A DNA stretch of 25,633 bases, from NCBI GenBank assembly GCA_016463105.1, contig JAEMRY010000010.1:1445-27077 (forward strand), given 5' to 3'. The position numbers were made by a program, and so were the translations under genes. The stretch comes from Ilumatobacteraceae bacterium. Lineage in GTDB: Bacteria; Actinomycetota; Acidimicrobiia; Acidimicrobiales; Ilumatobacteraceae. This document shows positions 15,301 to 22,957 of the stretch, in pieces (the stretch's first letter is position 1; each line of letters starts with the position of its first letter). Below the pieces are notes generated by a model that was not told where the DNA came from, did no database searches, and saw nothing but the letters and a program-made list of their open reading frames with translations.

Positions 15301-16912
15301 GATTGCCAAGACTCGATATTCGACACCTGGTGTTGGTTTAATTAGTCCGCCACCGCACCACGACATTTATTCGATTGAAGATCTCAAACAGTTGATTCAT
15401 GATTTGAAAAATTCAAACCCCGTCGCGCGAATTCATGTGAAGCTAGTTGCCGAAGTTGGTGTCGGCACGGTGGCTGCGGGTGTGGCTAAAGCAAAAGCAG
15501 ATGTCGTTTTAATTTCGGGTCATGATGGGGGAACAGGCGCTTCACCGCTAACTTCGCTGAAGCATGCCGGCGCTCCATGGGAGCTTGGACTTGCTGAGAC
15601 CCAGCAGACTTTGATGCTTAACGGGTTACGCGATCGAATCGTTGTGCAGACCGATGGACAAATGAAAACTGGTCGTGATGTTGTGATCGCCGCGTTGCTC
15701 GGCGCTGAAGAATTTGGTTTTGCAACGGCACCATTAGTAGTTAGCGGTTGTGTGATGATGAGGGTTTGTCATCTCGATACTTGTCCAGTCGGAATCGCAA
15801 CACAGAACCCAGAATTGCGCAAGAAGTTTTCGGGTAAGCCAGAGTTTGTGATCAACTTTTTCGAGTTCATCGCAACTGAAGTGCGCGAATATCTTGCACA
15901 ACTTGGGTTTCGTAGTTTGCAAGAAGCTGTAGGCCGAGTTGACATGCTTAATTCAAAACACGCCGTTGATCATTGGAAGGCACGTGGGTTAGATATCTCA
16001 CCGATTTTGGCAATACCAAAAAATCCATATAACCAAACGCCATATCAGTCAACTTGGCAAGATCACGGCTTGGCCGCAGCGCTTGACAACGAACTGATTG
16101 TTAAGTGCAAGAGTGCACTCGAGAATTCTAAATCTGTTGCACTTGAATATTCGATCAATAATACGAATCGAGCAGTCGGAACAATGCTTGGCTACGAAGT
16201 TACAAAACGATTCGGCGCTATCGGGTTGCCAGATGCGACGATCAAGCTTCAATTTAATGGCTCTGCGGGTCAGAGTTTCGGTGCGTTCATCCCAAACGGT
16301 GTTGAGCTGCGATTAGAGGGCGACTCAAACGATTATCTCGGTAAAGGTTTGTCGGGTGGTCGAATAATTTTGCACCCTGACAGGCGTGCAACATTTGTCG
16401 CTCACGAAAATGTGATTGCAGGCAACGTCATCGGATACGGCGCAACGAGTGGCGAGATCTTTATTTCAGGTGTTGTTGGTGAGCGATTCTGCGTGCGTAA
16501 CTCTGGCGCAACTGCAGTTGTTGAAGGTTTAGGAGATCACGGATGCGAATATATGACAGGTGGTCGAGTGATCGTGCTCGGCGCTACAGGCCGCAATTTT
16601 GCTGCTGGAATGTCTGGCGGAATCGCATTTGTATATGACGCCGAGGGTGACACGAATATTGAGTTCGCGACAAGAGTTAATCCAGAACTTGTTGACATCG
16701 TTGAACCTGATGCCCAAGATTTCGTTTGGCTTGAACAAACTATTCGCCGACATCTTGAGCTGACCAACTCGGCACGCGCTCGCGAGGTTCTCGCTGATTG
16801 GAAGATTGCTAAAACAAAAATTCGCAAGGTCTTGCCGCGCGACTATGCGCGAGTGATTGCTGAAATGGGTATAGAAAATTTAGAGAAAGTCGCAGTTGCC
16901 GCTAATGGGTGA
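12362..16912 (+). CDS. gltB: Glutamate synthase (NADPH) large subunit
   Basis: Makes glutamate from glutamine and 2-oxoglutarate together with GltD. The 1516-residue protein has the full domain order: a class II glutaminase domain whose nucleophile is Cys20 in HDSCGVSF (exposed after removal of a short propeptide) with AHNGEINT near 240; a central domain; the FMN-binding synthase domain with RFSTGAMSYGSIS near 880 and ISGHDGGTGASP; a 3Fe-4S site with three Cys in GCVMMRVCHLDTCPVGIA near 1130; and the C-terminal beta-helix, rich in Gly (LGKGLSGGRI near 1328). The start is TTG with AAGGA eight bases upstream. GltD overlaps its end. Being next to the enzymes that make 2-oxoglutarate fits the nitrogen-assimilation role. 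Upstream lie 14-bp tandem repeats. Confidence 0.98.
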   Translation: MQDLPQASGLYDPRFEHDSCGVSFIVDMHGRASHEIVSTGLGALCSMEHRGATGAETQTGDGAGILLQIPHKFFSAVTGFSLPNVGSYGVGLAFLPSDEKLATIARQSIEAIVAQQKLRTLGWRNVPVNPSCLGASAHRVMPSFMQFFVDDPSETKLIDLDRKLFILRKRIEHELPDEQKTYFPSLSSRTLIYKGMLTTPELQIFFEDLSDQRIESALVLVHSRFSTNTFPSWPLAHPYRYIAHNGEINTVQGNRNWMRTRESLLATELIPDLEKAFPICTVGASDSASFDEVLELLHLSGRSLPHAMLMMIPEAWENSTTMSETKRAFYRYHGSLIEPWDGPASVAFTDGTVIGAVLDRNGLRPSRYWVTDDDLVIMASEVGVVDIDPAKIVKKGRLQPGRMLLVDTAQGRIISDDEIKESLAAQAPYSQWLEDGQVELNDLVERDHVVYSHDSVLRRQQVFGYSHEELKLIIAPTAVTGTEPIGSMGTDTPIAVLSIRPRLLFDYFSQMFAQVTNPPLDAIREEIVTSVGSTCGPEGNLLLATGENCKQLVLPFPIIDNDQLAKIIHINDDNSFNHLKSKVVSGLYRVANGAPAMREALDQIRQDISEAINDGVRIIVLSDRNGDDVFAPIPSLLLTSAVHHHLIREKQRTKVGLIIETGDAREVHHMALLIGYGAGAINPYLAFESIEDMVNANDGIGMFGLGNMAAKTAIKNYIKASGKGVLKVMSKMGVSTVASYTGAQIFEAIGLSSELVDEFFTGTVSRLGGISLDEIAREVAARHAVAHPLRPDQRRHRQLELGGEYQWRREGEHHLFNPDTVYRLQHATRTGRYDIFKQYTQSVDDQSRVLATLRGLFEFAEVNKPISIDEVEPASEIVKRFSTGAMSYGSISAEAHETLAIAMNRIGGKSNTGEGGEDAERYLPMPNGDSKRSAIKQVASARFGVTSEYLVNADDLQIKMAQGAKPGEGGQLPAHKVYPWIAKTRYSTPGVGLISPPPHHDIYSIEDLKQLIHDLKNSNPVARIHVKLVAEVGVGTVAAGVAKAKADVVLISGHDGGTGASPLTSLKHAGAPWELGLAETQQTLMLNGLRDRIVVQTDGQMKTGRDVVIAALLGAEEFGFATAPLVVSGCVMMRVCHLDTCPVGIATQNPELRKKFSGKPEFVINFFEFIATEVREYLAQLGFRSLQEAVGRVDMLNSKHAVDHWKARGLDISPILAIPKNPYNQTPYQSTWQDHGLAAALDNELIVKCKSALENSKSVALEYSINNTNRAVGTMLGYEVTKRFGAIGLPDATIKLQFNGSAGQSFGAFIPNGVELRLEGDSNDYLGKGLSGGRIILHPDRRATFVAHENVIAGNVIGYGATSGEIFISGVVGERFCVRNSGATAVVEGLGDHGCEYMTGGRVIVLGATGRNFAAGMSGGIAFVYDAEGDTNIEFATRVNPELVDIVEPDAQDFVWLEQTIRRHLELTNSARAREVLADWKIAKTKIRKVLPRDYARVIAEMGIENLEKVAVAANG

Positions 16913-18356
16913 ACCAACGGGCTTTCTGAAGTGGGATCGTGAAACCCCACAACGCAGAAGAATCGCCGTTCGTGTGCAGGACTGGCAAGAAGTTTATGAA
17001 AAGTTTCCGACCGAAGATTTGAAACATCAGGCTGGCCGATGCATGGATTGTGGAATTCCGTTCTGCAATAACGGTTGTCCATTGGGCAATTTGATTCCAG
17101 ATTGGAACGATCTTGTTTACCGCGGGCATTGGAAGGACGCCGTCGAGCGTCTGCATGCGACGAATAACTTTCCAGAATTTACAGGTCGGTTGTGTCCAGC
17201 GCCGTGCGAATCTGCTTGCGTCTTGGGTATTAACTCTGATGCTGTGACGATCAAACAAGTTGAAGTTGAAATTATCGATCGTGCGTGGAGCGAAGGATGG
17301 GTTAATCCACAATTGCCATCTAAGAAAACCGGCAAGCGTGTCGTTGTGATTGGATCTGGACCTGCAGGTCTTGCATGTGCTCAACAACTAACTCGTGTTG
17401 GTCACGATGTTGTTGTGCTTGAGCGGGCAGATCGAATTGGTGGGTTGTTGAGATACGGAATCCCTGAATTCAAAATGGAGAAGCGTCACATTGAGCGCCG
17501 TATCGATCAGATGCGAAGTGAAGGAACTGTCTTTCGTACCAACGCAATTGTTGGCGAGAACGTCGACATTGATGTGCTGGTTGCATCCAATGACGCAGTC
17601 GTTCTTGCGTGTGGTGCAACTGCGTGGCGTGATTTGCCAGTTGCTGGTCGCGAGTTGAACGGAATTCATCAAGCAATGGAGTATTTGCCACCATCGAACC
17701 AAGTTCAAGAAGGTGATCTTGCGACTTCACCGATTTCGGCAAACGGCAAACATGTTGTGATCATTGGTGGCGGAGATACGGGTGCAGATTGTTTAGGTAC
17801 CGCACATCGACAGGGTGCAGCATCGGTGACTCAACTTGAGATTTTGCCGCAGCCACCTGAAACTCGTGCCGAAACTAATCCGTGGCCGCAATGGAGTTTT
17901 ATCTATCGCACGTCATCGGCCCACGAAGAAGGTGGTGAGCGATTGTTCTCAGTTACTACCGATCGGTTTGTTGGAGATGAGAAAAATAATGTTCGAGCAT
18001 TAGTGATCTGTGAAGTTAAATCAGAATCAGGTTCATTCGTCAAAATTGAGGGCACCGAGCGTGAGTTACCAGCCGATCTCGTGTTGCTTGCACTCGGTTT
18101 TGTTGGACCCGAAAAATCTTCATGGATCGACCAACTCGGATTGCAAAGTGATTTGCGCGGAAACATTGTGCGCAATGACAACTACATGTCTAATTTGAGT
18201 GGCGTATTTATCGCTGGCGATATGGGTCGTGGTCAAAGTCTGATTGTTTGGGCAATCGCCGAGGGGCGTGCTGCGGCGGCTGGCGTTGATCACTATTTAA
18301 TGGGCGCAACTGACTTGCCCGTGCCCATTGTTGCTTCGGCGCGACCGCTCAATTGA
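16905..18356 (+). CDS. gltD: Glutamate synthase (NADPH) small subunit
   Basis: The 483-residue flavoprotein passes electrons from NADPH through FAD and 4Fe-4S clusters to GltB. Near the N-terminus are the cluster Cys of GRCMDCGIPFCNNGCP (about residue 45) and CPAPCESACVLGI (about 97). The FAD Rossmann motif VVVIGSGPAGLACA lies near 145, the NADPH motif VVIIGGGDTGADCLG near 284, and the closing FAD motif GVFIAGDMGRGQS near 432. I chose the ATG at 16905; the frame opens at a TTG three codons earlier. The ATG overlaps the last 8 bases of gltB, so the two subunits are translationally coupled and made in equal amounts. Length and all motifs are normal for the family. Confidence 0.97.
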   Translation: MGEPTGFLKWDRETPQRRRIAVRVQDWQEVYEKFPTEDLKHQAGRCMDCGIPFCNNGCPLGNLIPDWNDLVYRGHWKDAVERLHATNNFPEFTGRLCPAPCESACVLGINSDAVTIKQVEVEIIDRAWSEGWVNPQLPSKKTGKRVVVIGSGPAGLACAQQLTRVGHDVVVLERADRIGGLLRYGIPEFKMEKRHIERRIDQMRSEGTVFRTNAIVGENVDIDVLVASNDAVVLACGATAWRDLPVAGRELNGIHQAMEYLPPSNQVQEGDLATSPISANGKHVVIIGGGDTGADCLGTAHRQGAASVTQLEILPQPPETRAETNPWPQWSFIYRTSSAHEEGGERLFSVTTDRFVGDEKNNVRALVICEVKSESGSFVKIEGTERELPADLVLLALGFVGPEKSSWIDQLGLQSDLRGNIVRNDNYMSNLSGVFIAGDMGRGQSLIVWAIAEGRAAAAGVDHYLMGATDLPVPIVASARPLN

Positions 18357-18385
18357 TGTTCACTTATATCTTGCGTTAAATCGCT

Positions 18386-18391
18386 TACGAT
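18386..18391 (+). promoter_or_regulatory. -10 hexamer of the LysM lipoprotein gene
   Basis: TACGAT ends five bases before GTG (18397) and eight before ATG (18400), in the short gap after gltD. There is no ribosome binding site, so transcription likely begins at or next to the start codon. Confidence 0.45.
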
Positions 18392-18399
18392 AGAGCGTG

Positions 18400-18984
18400 A
18401 TGTTGAATCGCAATTTTAAATCAATATTTGTGTCGCTGATCGTTGCGGCGTTTGTGCTTACTTCTTGTGGCGTGGATGTGTCAGGATCAGCTACGACTGT
18501 TGTTCCAATTGGTCCAACTGATTTTGCGACGATCCCTCCGGTGCAAACTACTTTGCCAAATACAACTACAACTTTGCCGCCTGGTGCTGTGGGCGTTGAG
18601 CAGATTTACACCGTGCAGGCAGGGGACTCTCCTAATTTGGTCGCCAACTTGTTTGGAATAACTGTGACTGAGTTGCTTGCGTGGAACGGATTAATTTCTG
18701 CAACGCAGTTTCCTTATGCGGGAAGAAAACTTCGGATTCCGCCATCAGCACAAGTCGTTTCATCGAATGTTCAGCAAACGACCGTCGCAAATGTTGTTGG
18801 TAAACCAGGATGTGGCAATCGCCCAGCTGGCACATACGAAATCGCACAAGGCGATTCACTATTTGTGATAATTAAAAAGTTCTGTGTGTCGATGACTGCG
18901 TTACTTGCTGCTAATCAATGGTCAAGTGTTGATGTGTTCATCTATCAAGGGATGAAGGTCAATATTCCTGCCGCCGGAACTTGA
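18400..18984 (+). CDS. LysM-domain lipoprotein
   Basis: An exported 194-residue protein that probably binds peptidoglycan. The N-terminus has basic residues, a hydrophobic stretch IFVSLIVAAFVL and the lipobox LTSC, with the lipidated Cys near residue 23. A Thr/Pro linker follows (TTLPNTTTTLPPG). Two LysM modules are visible: YTVQAGDSPNLVANLFGITV to LRIPP (about residues 70-112) and YEIAQGDSLFVIIKKFCVSM to KVNIP (about 145-190). Cys in GKPGCGNRP and KKFCVS could form a disulfide outside the cell. It lies 40 bases after gltD but has its own -10. A GTG three bases earlier is an alternative start. The neighbouring ddl and murF genes also serve the cell wall. No enzymatic domain is present, so the role beyond wall binding is unknown. 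Confidence 0.88.
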   Translation: MLNRNFKSIFVSLIVAAFVLTSCGVDVSGSATTVVPIGPTDFATIPPVQTTLPNTTTTLPPGAVGVEQIYTVQAGDSPNLVANLFGITVTELLAWNGLISATQFPYAGRKLRIPPSAQVVSSNVQQTTVANVVGKPGCGNRPAGTYEIAQGDSLFVIIKKFCVSMTALLAANQWSSVDVFIYQGMKVNIPAAGT

Positions 18985-19007
18985 TCCAGCGTTACGAAAC
19001 AGAAGCT

Positions 19008-20072
19008 TTAACGATTTGTGTTTCTTCGTCGTTTAGCGTGACGGGCAATGGCAAGATCAATCAGTTGGTCTAATAGTTCTGAATAGCTAACTCCAGAGGC
19101 CTGCCACAATTTGGGATACATAGATATCGGCGTAAAACCAGGAATCGTATTTATCTCGTTGCACAAGAATCCACGGCCGTTTTCTTCGTAGAAGAAATCA
19201 ATGCGTGCCATGCCGTCGCTGCGCAGTACGCCGAATATGTTTAGTGCAAGATTTTGTACTTCTGTTGTCTGTTTGGCAGTGAGTGGGGCAGGGATCAATA
19301 ACTTCGCTCCGTCAATCAGATACTTGTCTTCATAGTCGTAGAACTCATGGCTCGGAATAATTTCACCTGGCACAGAAGCACGCGCAGATTCGTTGCCGAG
19401 TATTGCAACTTCTATCTCGCGACCAGTGATCGCTTCTTCGATCAACGCCCACTCGTCGTATTCGAAGGCTTGTACTAGTGCAGCAATAATCTCATCACGA
19501 GACTTGGCTTTTTGCACGCCGATAGATGACCCCATGTTGGCTGGTTTAACAAATACCGGTAAACCAAGTTTGGTGATGGCACGATCGACTGCGACATTTC
19601 GATCTTCAGAGTCACGCACTGTTACGAACTTAGGTTGAGCGATATTATTCGCTGCCAAAATTTGTTTGGCGATACTTTTGTCCATCGCGATAGCACTGCC
19701 AAGAACTCCGGCGCCGACATATGCGACGTGGGCGAGTTCTAATGCACCTTGTACCGTGCCATCTTCGCCCATTGGTCCATGCAATAACGGAATCACAACT
19801 GTGTTTGAGATTTGATTCGTGACTTGAAGAACTTGAGTGATGCTTGTTGTCTTGCCACTCGTAGTGAGTTGATCTGGCAGATTATCGAGATTTGTGTCGA
19901 CGAGTACCCAATCACCAGTGCGGGTGATGCCGACAGTAATGATGTCGTATTTTTTTGAATCTAGTGCGCGCAAAACGTGCGCTGCAGTCACACAACTGAC
20001 ATCATGTTCTGCTGATTCGCCACCAAACAAAACAACAATATGAGTTTTTGACTTGCGATTTTCGCTAATCAT
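19008..20072 (-). CDS. ddl: D-alanine--D-alanine ligase
   Basis: Joins two D-alanines with ATP in the cytoplasm, giving the dipeptide that MurF adds to the peptidoglycan precursor. The 354-residue ATP-grasp protein shows VVLFGGESAEHDVSCVTA near residue 13, the PLLHGPMGEDGTVQG motif near 95, KPANMGSSIGVQKA near 176, the ATP-grasp EEAITGREIEVAILGN near 213, and the metal and substrate region RIDFFYEENGRGFLCNEINTIPGFTPISMYP near 290-320. Length is typical. The ATG at 20072 has no clear ribosome binding site; TACCGT lies eight bases upstream. It diverges from murF, which takes its product, and an inverted duplication spans both promoters. Two very short frames (ATG CGA GTA CCG TAA and ATG AAT GAT TAG) precede it on the same strand. 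Confidence 0.97.
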   Translation of the reverse strand: MISENRKSKTHIVVLFGGESAEHDVSCVTAAHVLRALDSKKYDIITVGITRTGDWVLVDTNLDNLPDQLTTSGKTTSITQVLQVTNQISNTVVIPLLHGPMGEDGTVQGALELAHVAYVGAGVLGSAIAMDKSIAKQILAANNIAQPKFVTVRDSEDRNVAVDRAITKLGLPVFVKPANMGSSIGVQKAKSRDEIIAALVQAFEYDEWALIEEAITGREIEVAILGNESARASVPGEIIPSHEFYDYEDKYLIDGAKLLIPAPLTAKQTTEVQNLALNIFGVLRSDGMARIDFFYEENGRGFLCNEINTIPGFTPISMYPKLWQASGVSYSELLDQLIDLAIARHAKRRRNTNR

Positions 20073-20080
20073 TCATCTTT

Positions 20081-20086
20081 ACGGTA
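20081..20086 (-). promoter_or_regulatory. Predicted -10 of ddl
   Basis: TACCGT on the minus strand lies eight bases before the ddl ATG. One arm of the inverted duplication (20089-20107) begins just upstream, covering the spacer and any -35. Confidence 0.4.
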
Positions 20087-20088
20087 CT

Positions 20089-20148
20089 CGCATAACTGCT
20101 TCAATCAGCCACATTGATATCTCGGAGTTATGATTGAAGCAGTATGCG
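20089..20148. repeat. Inverted duplication spanning the ddl-murF divergent promoters
   Basis: The left arm is CGCATAACTGCTTCAATCA (20089-20107) and the right arm TGATTGAAGCAGTATGCG (20131-20148). The inner 13 bp are perfect inverse copies, and the match extends five more bases with one extra A on the left. The arms are 23 bp apart. The right arm includes the murF start codon and overlaps its -10; the left arm lies just upstream of the ddl -10. It may be a paired operator for one regulator of both genes, or a hairpin that hides the murF start in longer transcripts. Confidence 0.75.
20129..20134 (+). promoter_or_regulatory. Predicted -10 of murF
   Basis: TATGAT ends nine bases before the murF ATG and overlaps the right arm of the inverted duplication by four bases. 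The transcript would have almost no leader. Confidence 0.42.
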
Positions 20149-21448
20149 CTTCATGGCAGCAGATGTTGCACGCGCCGTTTCTGGTGAACTCAGTGGTGCA
20201 AATGCACACCTAGACGGCGTTTCGTTTGATTCACGATCAATAAAGCCTGGTCAATTATTTGTGCCAATCGTGGATCAACGCGATGGACATGACTTTATTG
20301 CAGATGCGCTGAGTCGTGGCGCAGGCGCATATTTAACCCAACGCGAGCCGCAAGGTCGAACGGCGATCAAAGTCGAGAACACAATATCTAGTTTGCTCAA
20401 CTTGGGTGCTTGGGCGCGAACACGGCTTGATTCGCAATTACAGAATCGTGTGATTGGCATCACTGGCTCTGTTGGCAAAACATCGACTAAAGATTTTGTT
20501 GCTAGTGCTTTAGCAACATCGCTGCGAACACATGCAAATCAAGATTCGTTTAATAATGATTTTGGTTTGCCGACAACAATTTTGAATGCACCCGATGACG
20601 TAGAAGTGCTTGTGCTTGAAATGGGAATGCGTGGGTTTGGCGAGATCACCAGACTTTGCAAAGTAGCTAATCCAAATATTGGCATCGTGACTGCGGTTGC
20701 TAACGCGCACACCGAACGTGTGGGCTCGATTGATGGAGTTCAAAAAGCCAAGCAAGAACTGATTGAGTCGTTACCAGATTCTGGGGTTGCGATTTTAAAC
20801 GCTGATGATTTGCGTGTTGTTGCGATGCGCAATTCAACCCAGGCTCGTGTTCTGACTTTTGGCGAGACCAAAACTGCTGATGTGCGAATGGTTTCGTGCG
20901 ATATTGCTCACGATGGTTGTGCCACTGCAATGGTTGCGACGCCATGGGGCAACGCGACATTGTCGATGCTGGTTCCTGGGCGACATATGGTTCATAATGC
21001 GTTAGCTGCACTATGCGTCGCAGGTGTTCTCGAACTCGACGTCAATACTGCCGCTACAGCGATCTCAAATGCGAATATTTCACCGTCACGAATGCAAATT
21101 CGTACACTCAAAAATGGTGCTGTAGTGCTTGATGATTCTTACAATGCAAACCCAGCGTCGATGAGTGCAGCAATTGATACTTTGTCGACGATGGCTGGGT
21201 CACGCCGAATTGCCTTCTGTGGATTAATGGCAGAACTCGCTGAACCAAGCGCTGATCATTTGGCAATCGCAGCACAGACTAAACAAAATGGCATCGAGTT
21301 AGTCGCTGTTGAAACTGAGTTATATGGAGTGGCACCGGTTACTTTTGCTGGTGCGCGTCAAGTTCTCGAACAACTTGGCAAGGGTGACGCAGTTCTTGTC
21401 AAAGCATCGAAAGTTGCTGGTCTTGTTCGTCTTTGCGACGGATTATAA
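20144..21448 (+). CDS. murF: UDP-N-acetylmuramoyl-tripeptide--D-alanyl-D-alanine ligase
   Basis: Adds D-Ala-D-Ala to the UDP-MurNAc-tripeptide, the last cytoplasmic step of the peptide stem. At 434 residues the three Mur-ligase domains are present: the N-terminal substrate domain with GVSFDSRSIKPGQLFVPIVDQRDGHDFI near residues 25-52, the ATPase domain with the P-loop GITGSVGKTSTKDF near 105 and the MGMRGFGEI motif near 160, and a C-terminal domain with LDDSYNANPASM near 330. The ATG at 20144 lies inside an inverted duplication; ATG at 20153 (MAADVARAV) is an alternative start. No ribosome binding site is properly spaced. It stands apart from any larger mur/division cluster visible here. Its stop overlaps the convergent MFS gene by 6 bp. 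Confidence 0.96.
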   Translation: MRFMAADVARAVSGELSGANAHLDGVSFDSRSIKPGQLFVPIVDQRDGHDFIADALSRGAGAYLTQREPQGRTAIKVENTISSLLNLGAWARTRLDSQLQNRVIGITGSVGKTSTKDFVASALATSLRTHANQDSFNNDFGLPTTILNAPDDVEVLVLEMGMRGFGEITRLCKVANPNIGIVTAVANAHTERVGSIDGVQKAKQELIESLPDSGVAILNADDLRVVAMRNSTQARVLTFGETKTADVRMVSCDIAHDGCATAMVATPWGNATLSMLVPGRHMVHNALAALCVAGVLELDVNTAATAISNANISPSRMQIRTLKNGAVVLDDSYNANPASMSAAIDTLSTMAGSRRIAFCGLMAELAEPSADHLAIAAQTKQNGIELVAVETELYGVAPVTFAGARQVLEQLGKGDAVLVKASKVAGLVRLCDGL

Positions 21449-22729
21449 AACCGCCAAGTTGTCGTCGATCAGTTCGGTTCGCTCGAGGCGTTCGATGTCG
21501 CACCACCACCACAAGACAGCGGCCCAGAGCGAGCCGAGAATTAACAGCCATTGCGAACCGTAGCGATCAATCAACGGACCAAAAATTAAGTTGCCGATTG
21601 GGACTGTTCCACCGAAGGCCATAAACCACAACGCCATCACGCGGGCGCGAATTTCTGGAGTCAACCCAGATGCAAGAACTGTTTGCATTGCAGTTGTCGT
21701 GAAGAAATAAGCACCACCAAGAAAAAACACTGAGAAGAACGCAATCGGCACATTTGGTGCGAGCGCAAACGCCATCATGCTGACGCTAAAACTTGCAAAG
21801 CCCAGTCGAATGAGTTTTCGATTGTCGACATCCCAAAATAACGTTGAAACACTTAGACCACCAATGCATGCGCCAAGCCCCCATGTCGCATAAAACCATT
21901 TGTAGGTCATGCCCTGTGATTCGATGCCGAAATTGAGTTTGGCGATAGCGGGGAAGAGCCCGACATATGGCAATGAAAGCAACGAGAACGAAGCAAGAGT
22001 CAAAACGAGTCGGGATACAACTTTTCGCTCGCGTGCTATTTGAAATGCAAAAGTAAACCGTCGCCAACCCTTTGTCGTATCACGAGTGATTTCTGGAACT
22101 TTTACGCTTAATAATGCGAAGATTACAAACAAGTAAGTAACAGCATTGATCACAAAGAATTCGGCAGTTGTTACGTTCCACTGCGAAAGTATTGCAACGA
22201 AGATCGGCCCAATAACGCGAGCGCCATTAATTACCGTCGAATTAAGTGAAATCGCTCCGGCAATGTCTTGCGGTGGCACAAGAGATGTGAGCATCGTCGA
22301 CCAAGCAGGAATATTCAGAGCATTGCCTATGCCGACCCCGAGTTGAGCAGCGAAGAGCAACCAGATCGACGAATTTTGAGCAGCGAAAAATGCTAAAAGC
22401 AGAGAGCAGCAGAGTTGCAAAAATTGCATTGAAATCAAAAATTTCTTGCGGTTAACACGATCGGCAATCACACCACCCGGTATTGACAACAGCAGAATTG
22501 GCCCGAGTTGAGCAAATATCAATAAAGCGACAAAAGAAGCGCGACCGGTACGTGAATATATATAGATAGGCAAGACGACGTTTTGAATCCAAGTGCCGAT
22601 GTTCGAGGCGAATGAACCGAACCAGATTCGGCGAAAGTCGCGAACATTAAATGCAGATCGCGCGCTACCGGCTTGACGCTGACGATGTTTTCTGCTGGTT
22701 GGTGTCGAAGAATCGGTTGTATCAGTCAT
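21443..22729 (-). CDS. MFS transporter (enterobactin-exporter-like / MFS_3 family)
   Basis: A 428-residue membrane transporter with about twelve hydrophobic segments. After a basic, Ser/Thr-rich N-terminal tail it begins FNVRDFRRIWFGSFASNIGTWIQNVVLPIYIY, a start typical of the EntS/MFS_3 group. The conserved loop 2-3 motif appears as PGGVIADRVNRKKFL near residue 85. Loop 8-9 and the second half show LFWDVDNRKLIRLGF, and the last helices contain MALWFMAFGGTVPIGNLIFGPLIDRYGSQW. Relatives export siderophores, macrolides or other small molecules, so this is probably an efflux pump of unknown substrate. A -10-like TACGTT lies five bases before the ATG. It is divergent from the zinc-ribbon gene with only 37 bp between. 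Confidence 0.9.
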   Translation of the reverse strand: MTDTTDSSTPTSRKHRQRQAGSARSAFNVRDFRRIWFGSFASNIGTWIQNVVLPIYIYSRTGRASFVALLIFAQLGPILLLSIPGGVIADRVNRKKFLISMQFLQLCCSLLLAFFAAQNSSIWLLFAAQLGVGIGNALNIPAWSTMLTSLVPPQDIAGAISLNSTVINGARVIGPIFVAILSQWNVTTAEFFVINAVTYLFVIFALLSVKVPEITRDTTKGWRRFTFAFQIARERKVVSRLVLTLASFSLLSLPYVGLFPAIAKLNFGIESQGMTYKWFYATWGLGACIGGLSVSTLFWDVDNRKLIRLGFASFSVSMMAFALAPNVPIAFFSVFFLGGAYFFTTTAMQTVLASGLTPEIRARVMALWFMAFGGTVPIGNLIFGPLIDRYGSQWLLILGSLWAAVLWWWCDIERLERTELIDDNLAVL

Positions 22730-22766
22730 GCGCGAACGTAGTCAACAATAGTGCAATAATTAAATC

Positions 22767-22949
22767 GTGACCGTAGCAAGATCTGATCTAAACACTTCTA
22801 CTTCTCAAGCAGATTCAGTTGATGGCAATACGTGCCGCACACGTCACGCCACTTTTGCAGAGTGTCCACACTGCGGTTCGTCTTTGCACGCTGAGCACGC
22901 GCATTTCAAATGCGGTAGTTGTGGTTGGCGCGACAGTTGCTGCGACTAG
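22767..22949 (+). CDS. Small zinc-ribbon protein of unknown function
   Basis: A 60-residue protein. The first half is polar and low in hydrophobic residues. The second half carries AECPHCGSSLHAEHAHFKCGSCGWRDSCCD: two CxxC knuckles (Cys33/Cys36 and Cys49/Cys52), which should hold one zinc ion, plus a terminal Cys pair (58-59). Several His residues (35, 41, 44, 46) could add ligands. The start is GTG with no ribosome binding site. It is divergent from the MFS gene and its stop is 8 bases from that of the convergent alanine dehydrogenase, so it has its own promoter. The regular Cys spacing argues strongly that it is real. I recall similar short C-terminal WRDSCC proteins in actinobacteria but cannot assign a function. 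Confidence 0.7.
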   Translation: MTVARSDLNTSTSQADSVDGNTCRTRHATFAECPHCGSSLHAEHAHFKCGSCGWRDSCCD

Positions 22950-22957
22950 TTATTTGC

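Noticed and set aside
16896..16904. TTG start for gltD three codons before the ATG
   Set aside because: The ATG at 16905 overlapping the gltB stop is the usual coupled arrangement and needs no rare start.
20130..20214. 27-codon frame starting at ATG 20130 in the murF leader
   Set aside because: GGAG is only two bases before this ATG, too close to serve it. The frame runs into murF out of phase, and the composition gives no sign of coding.
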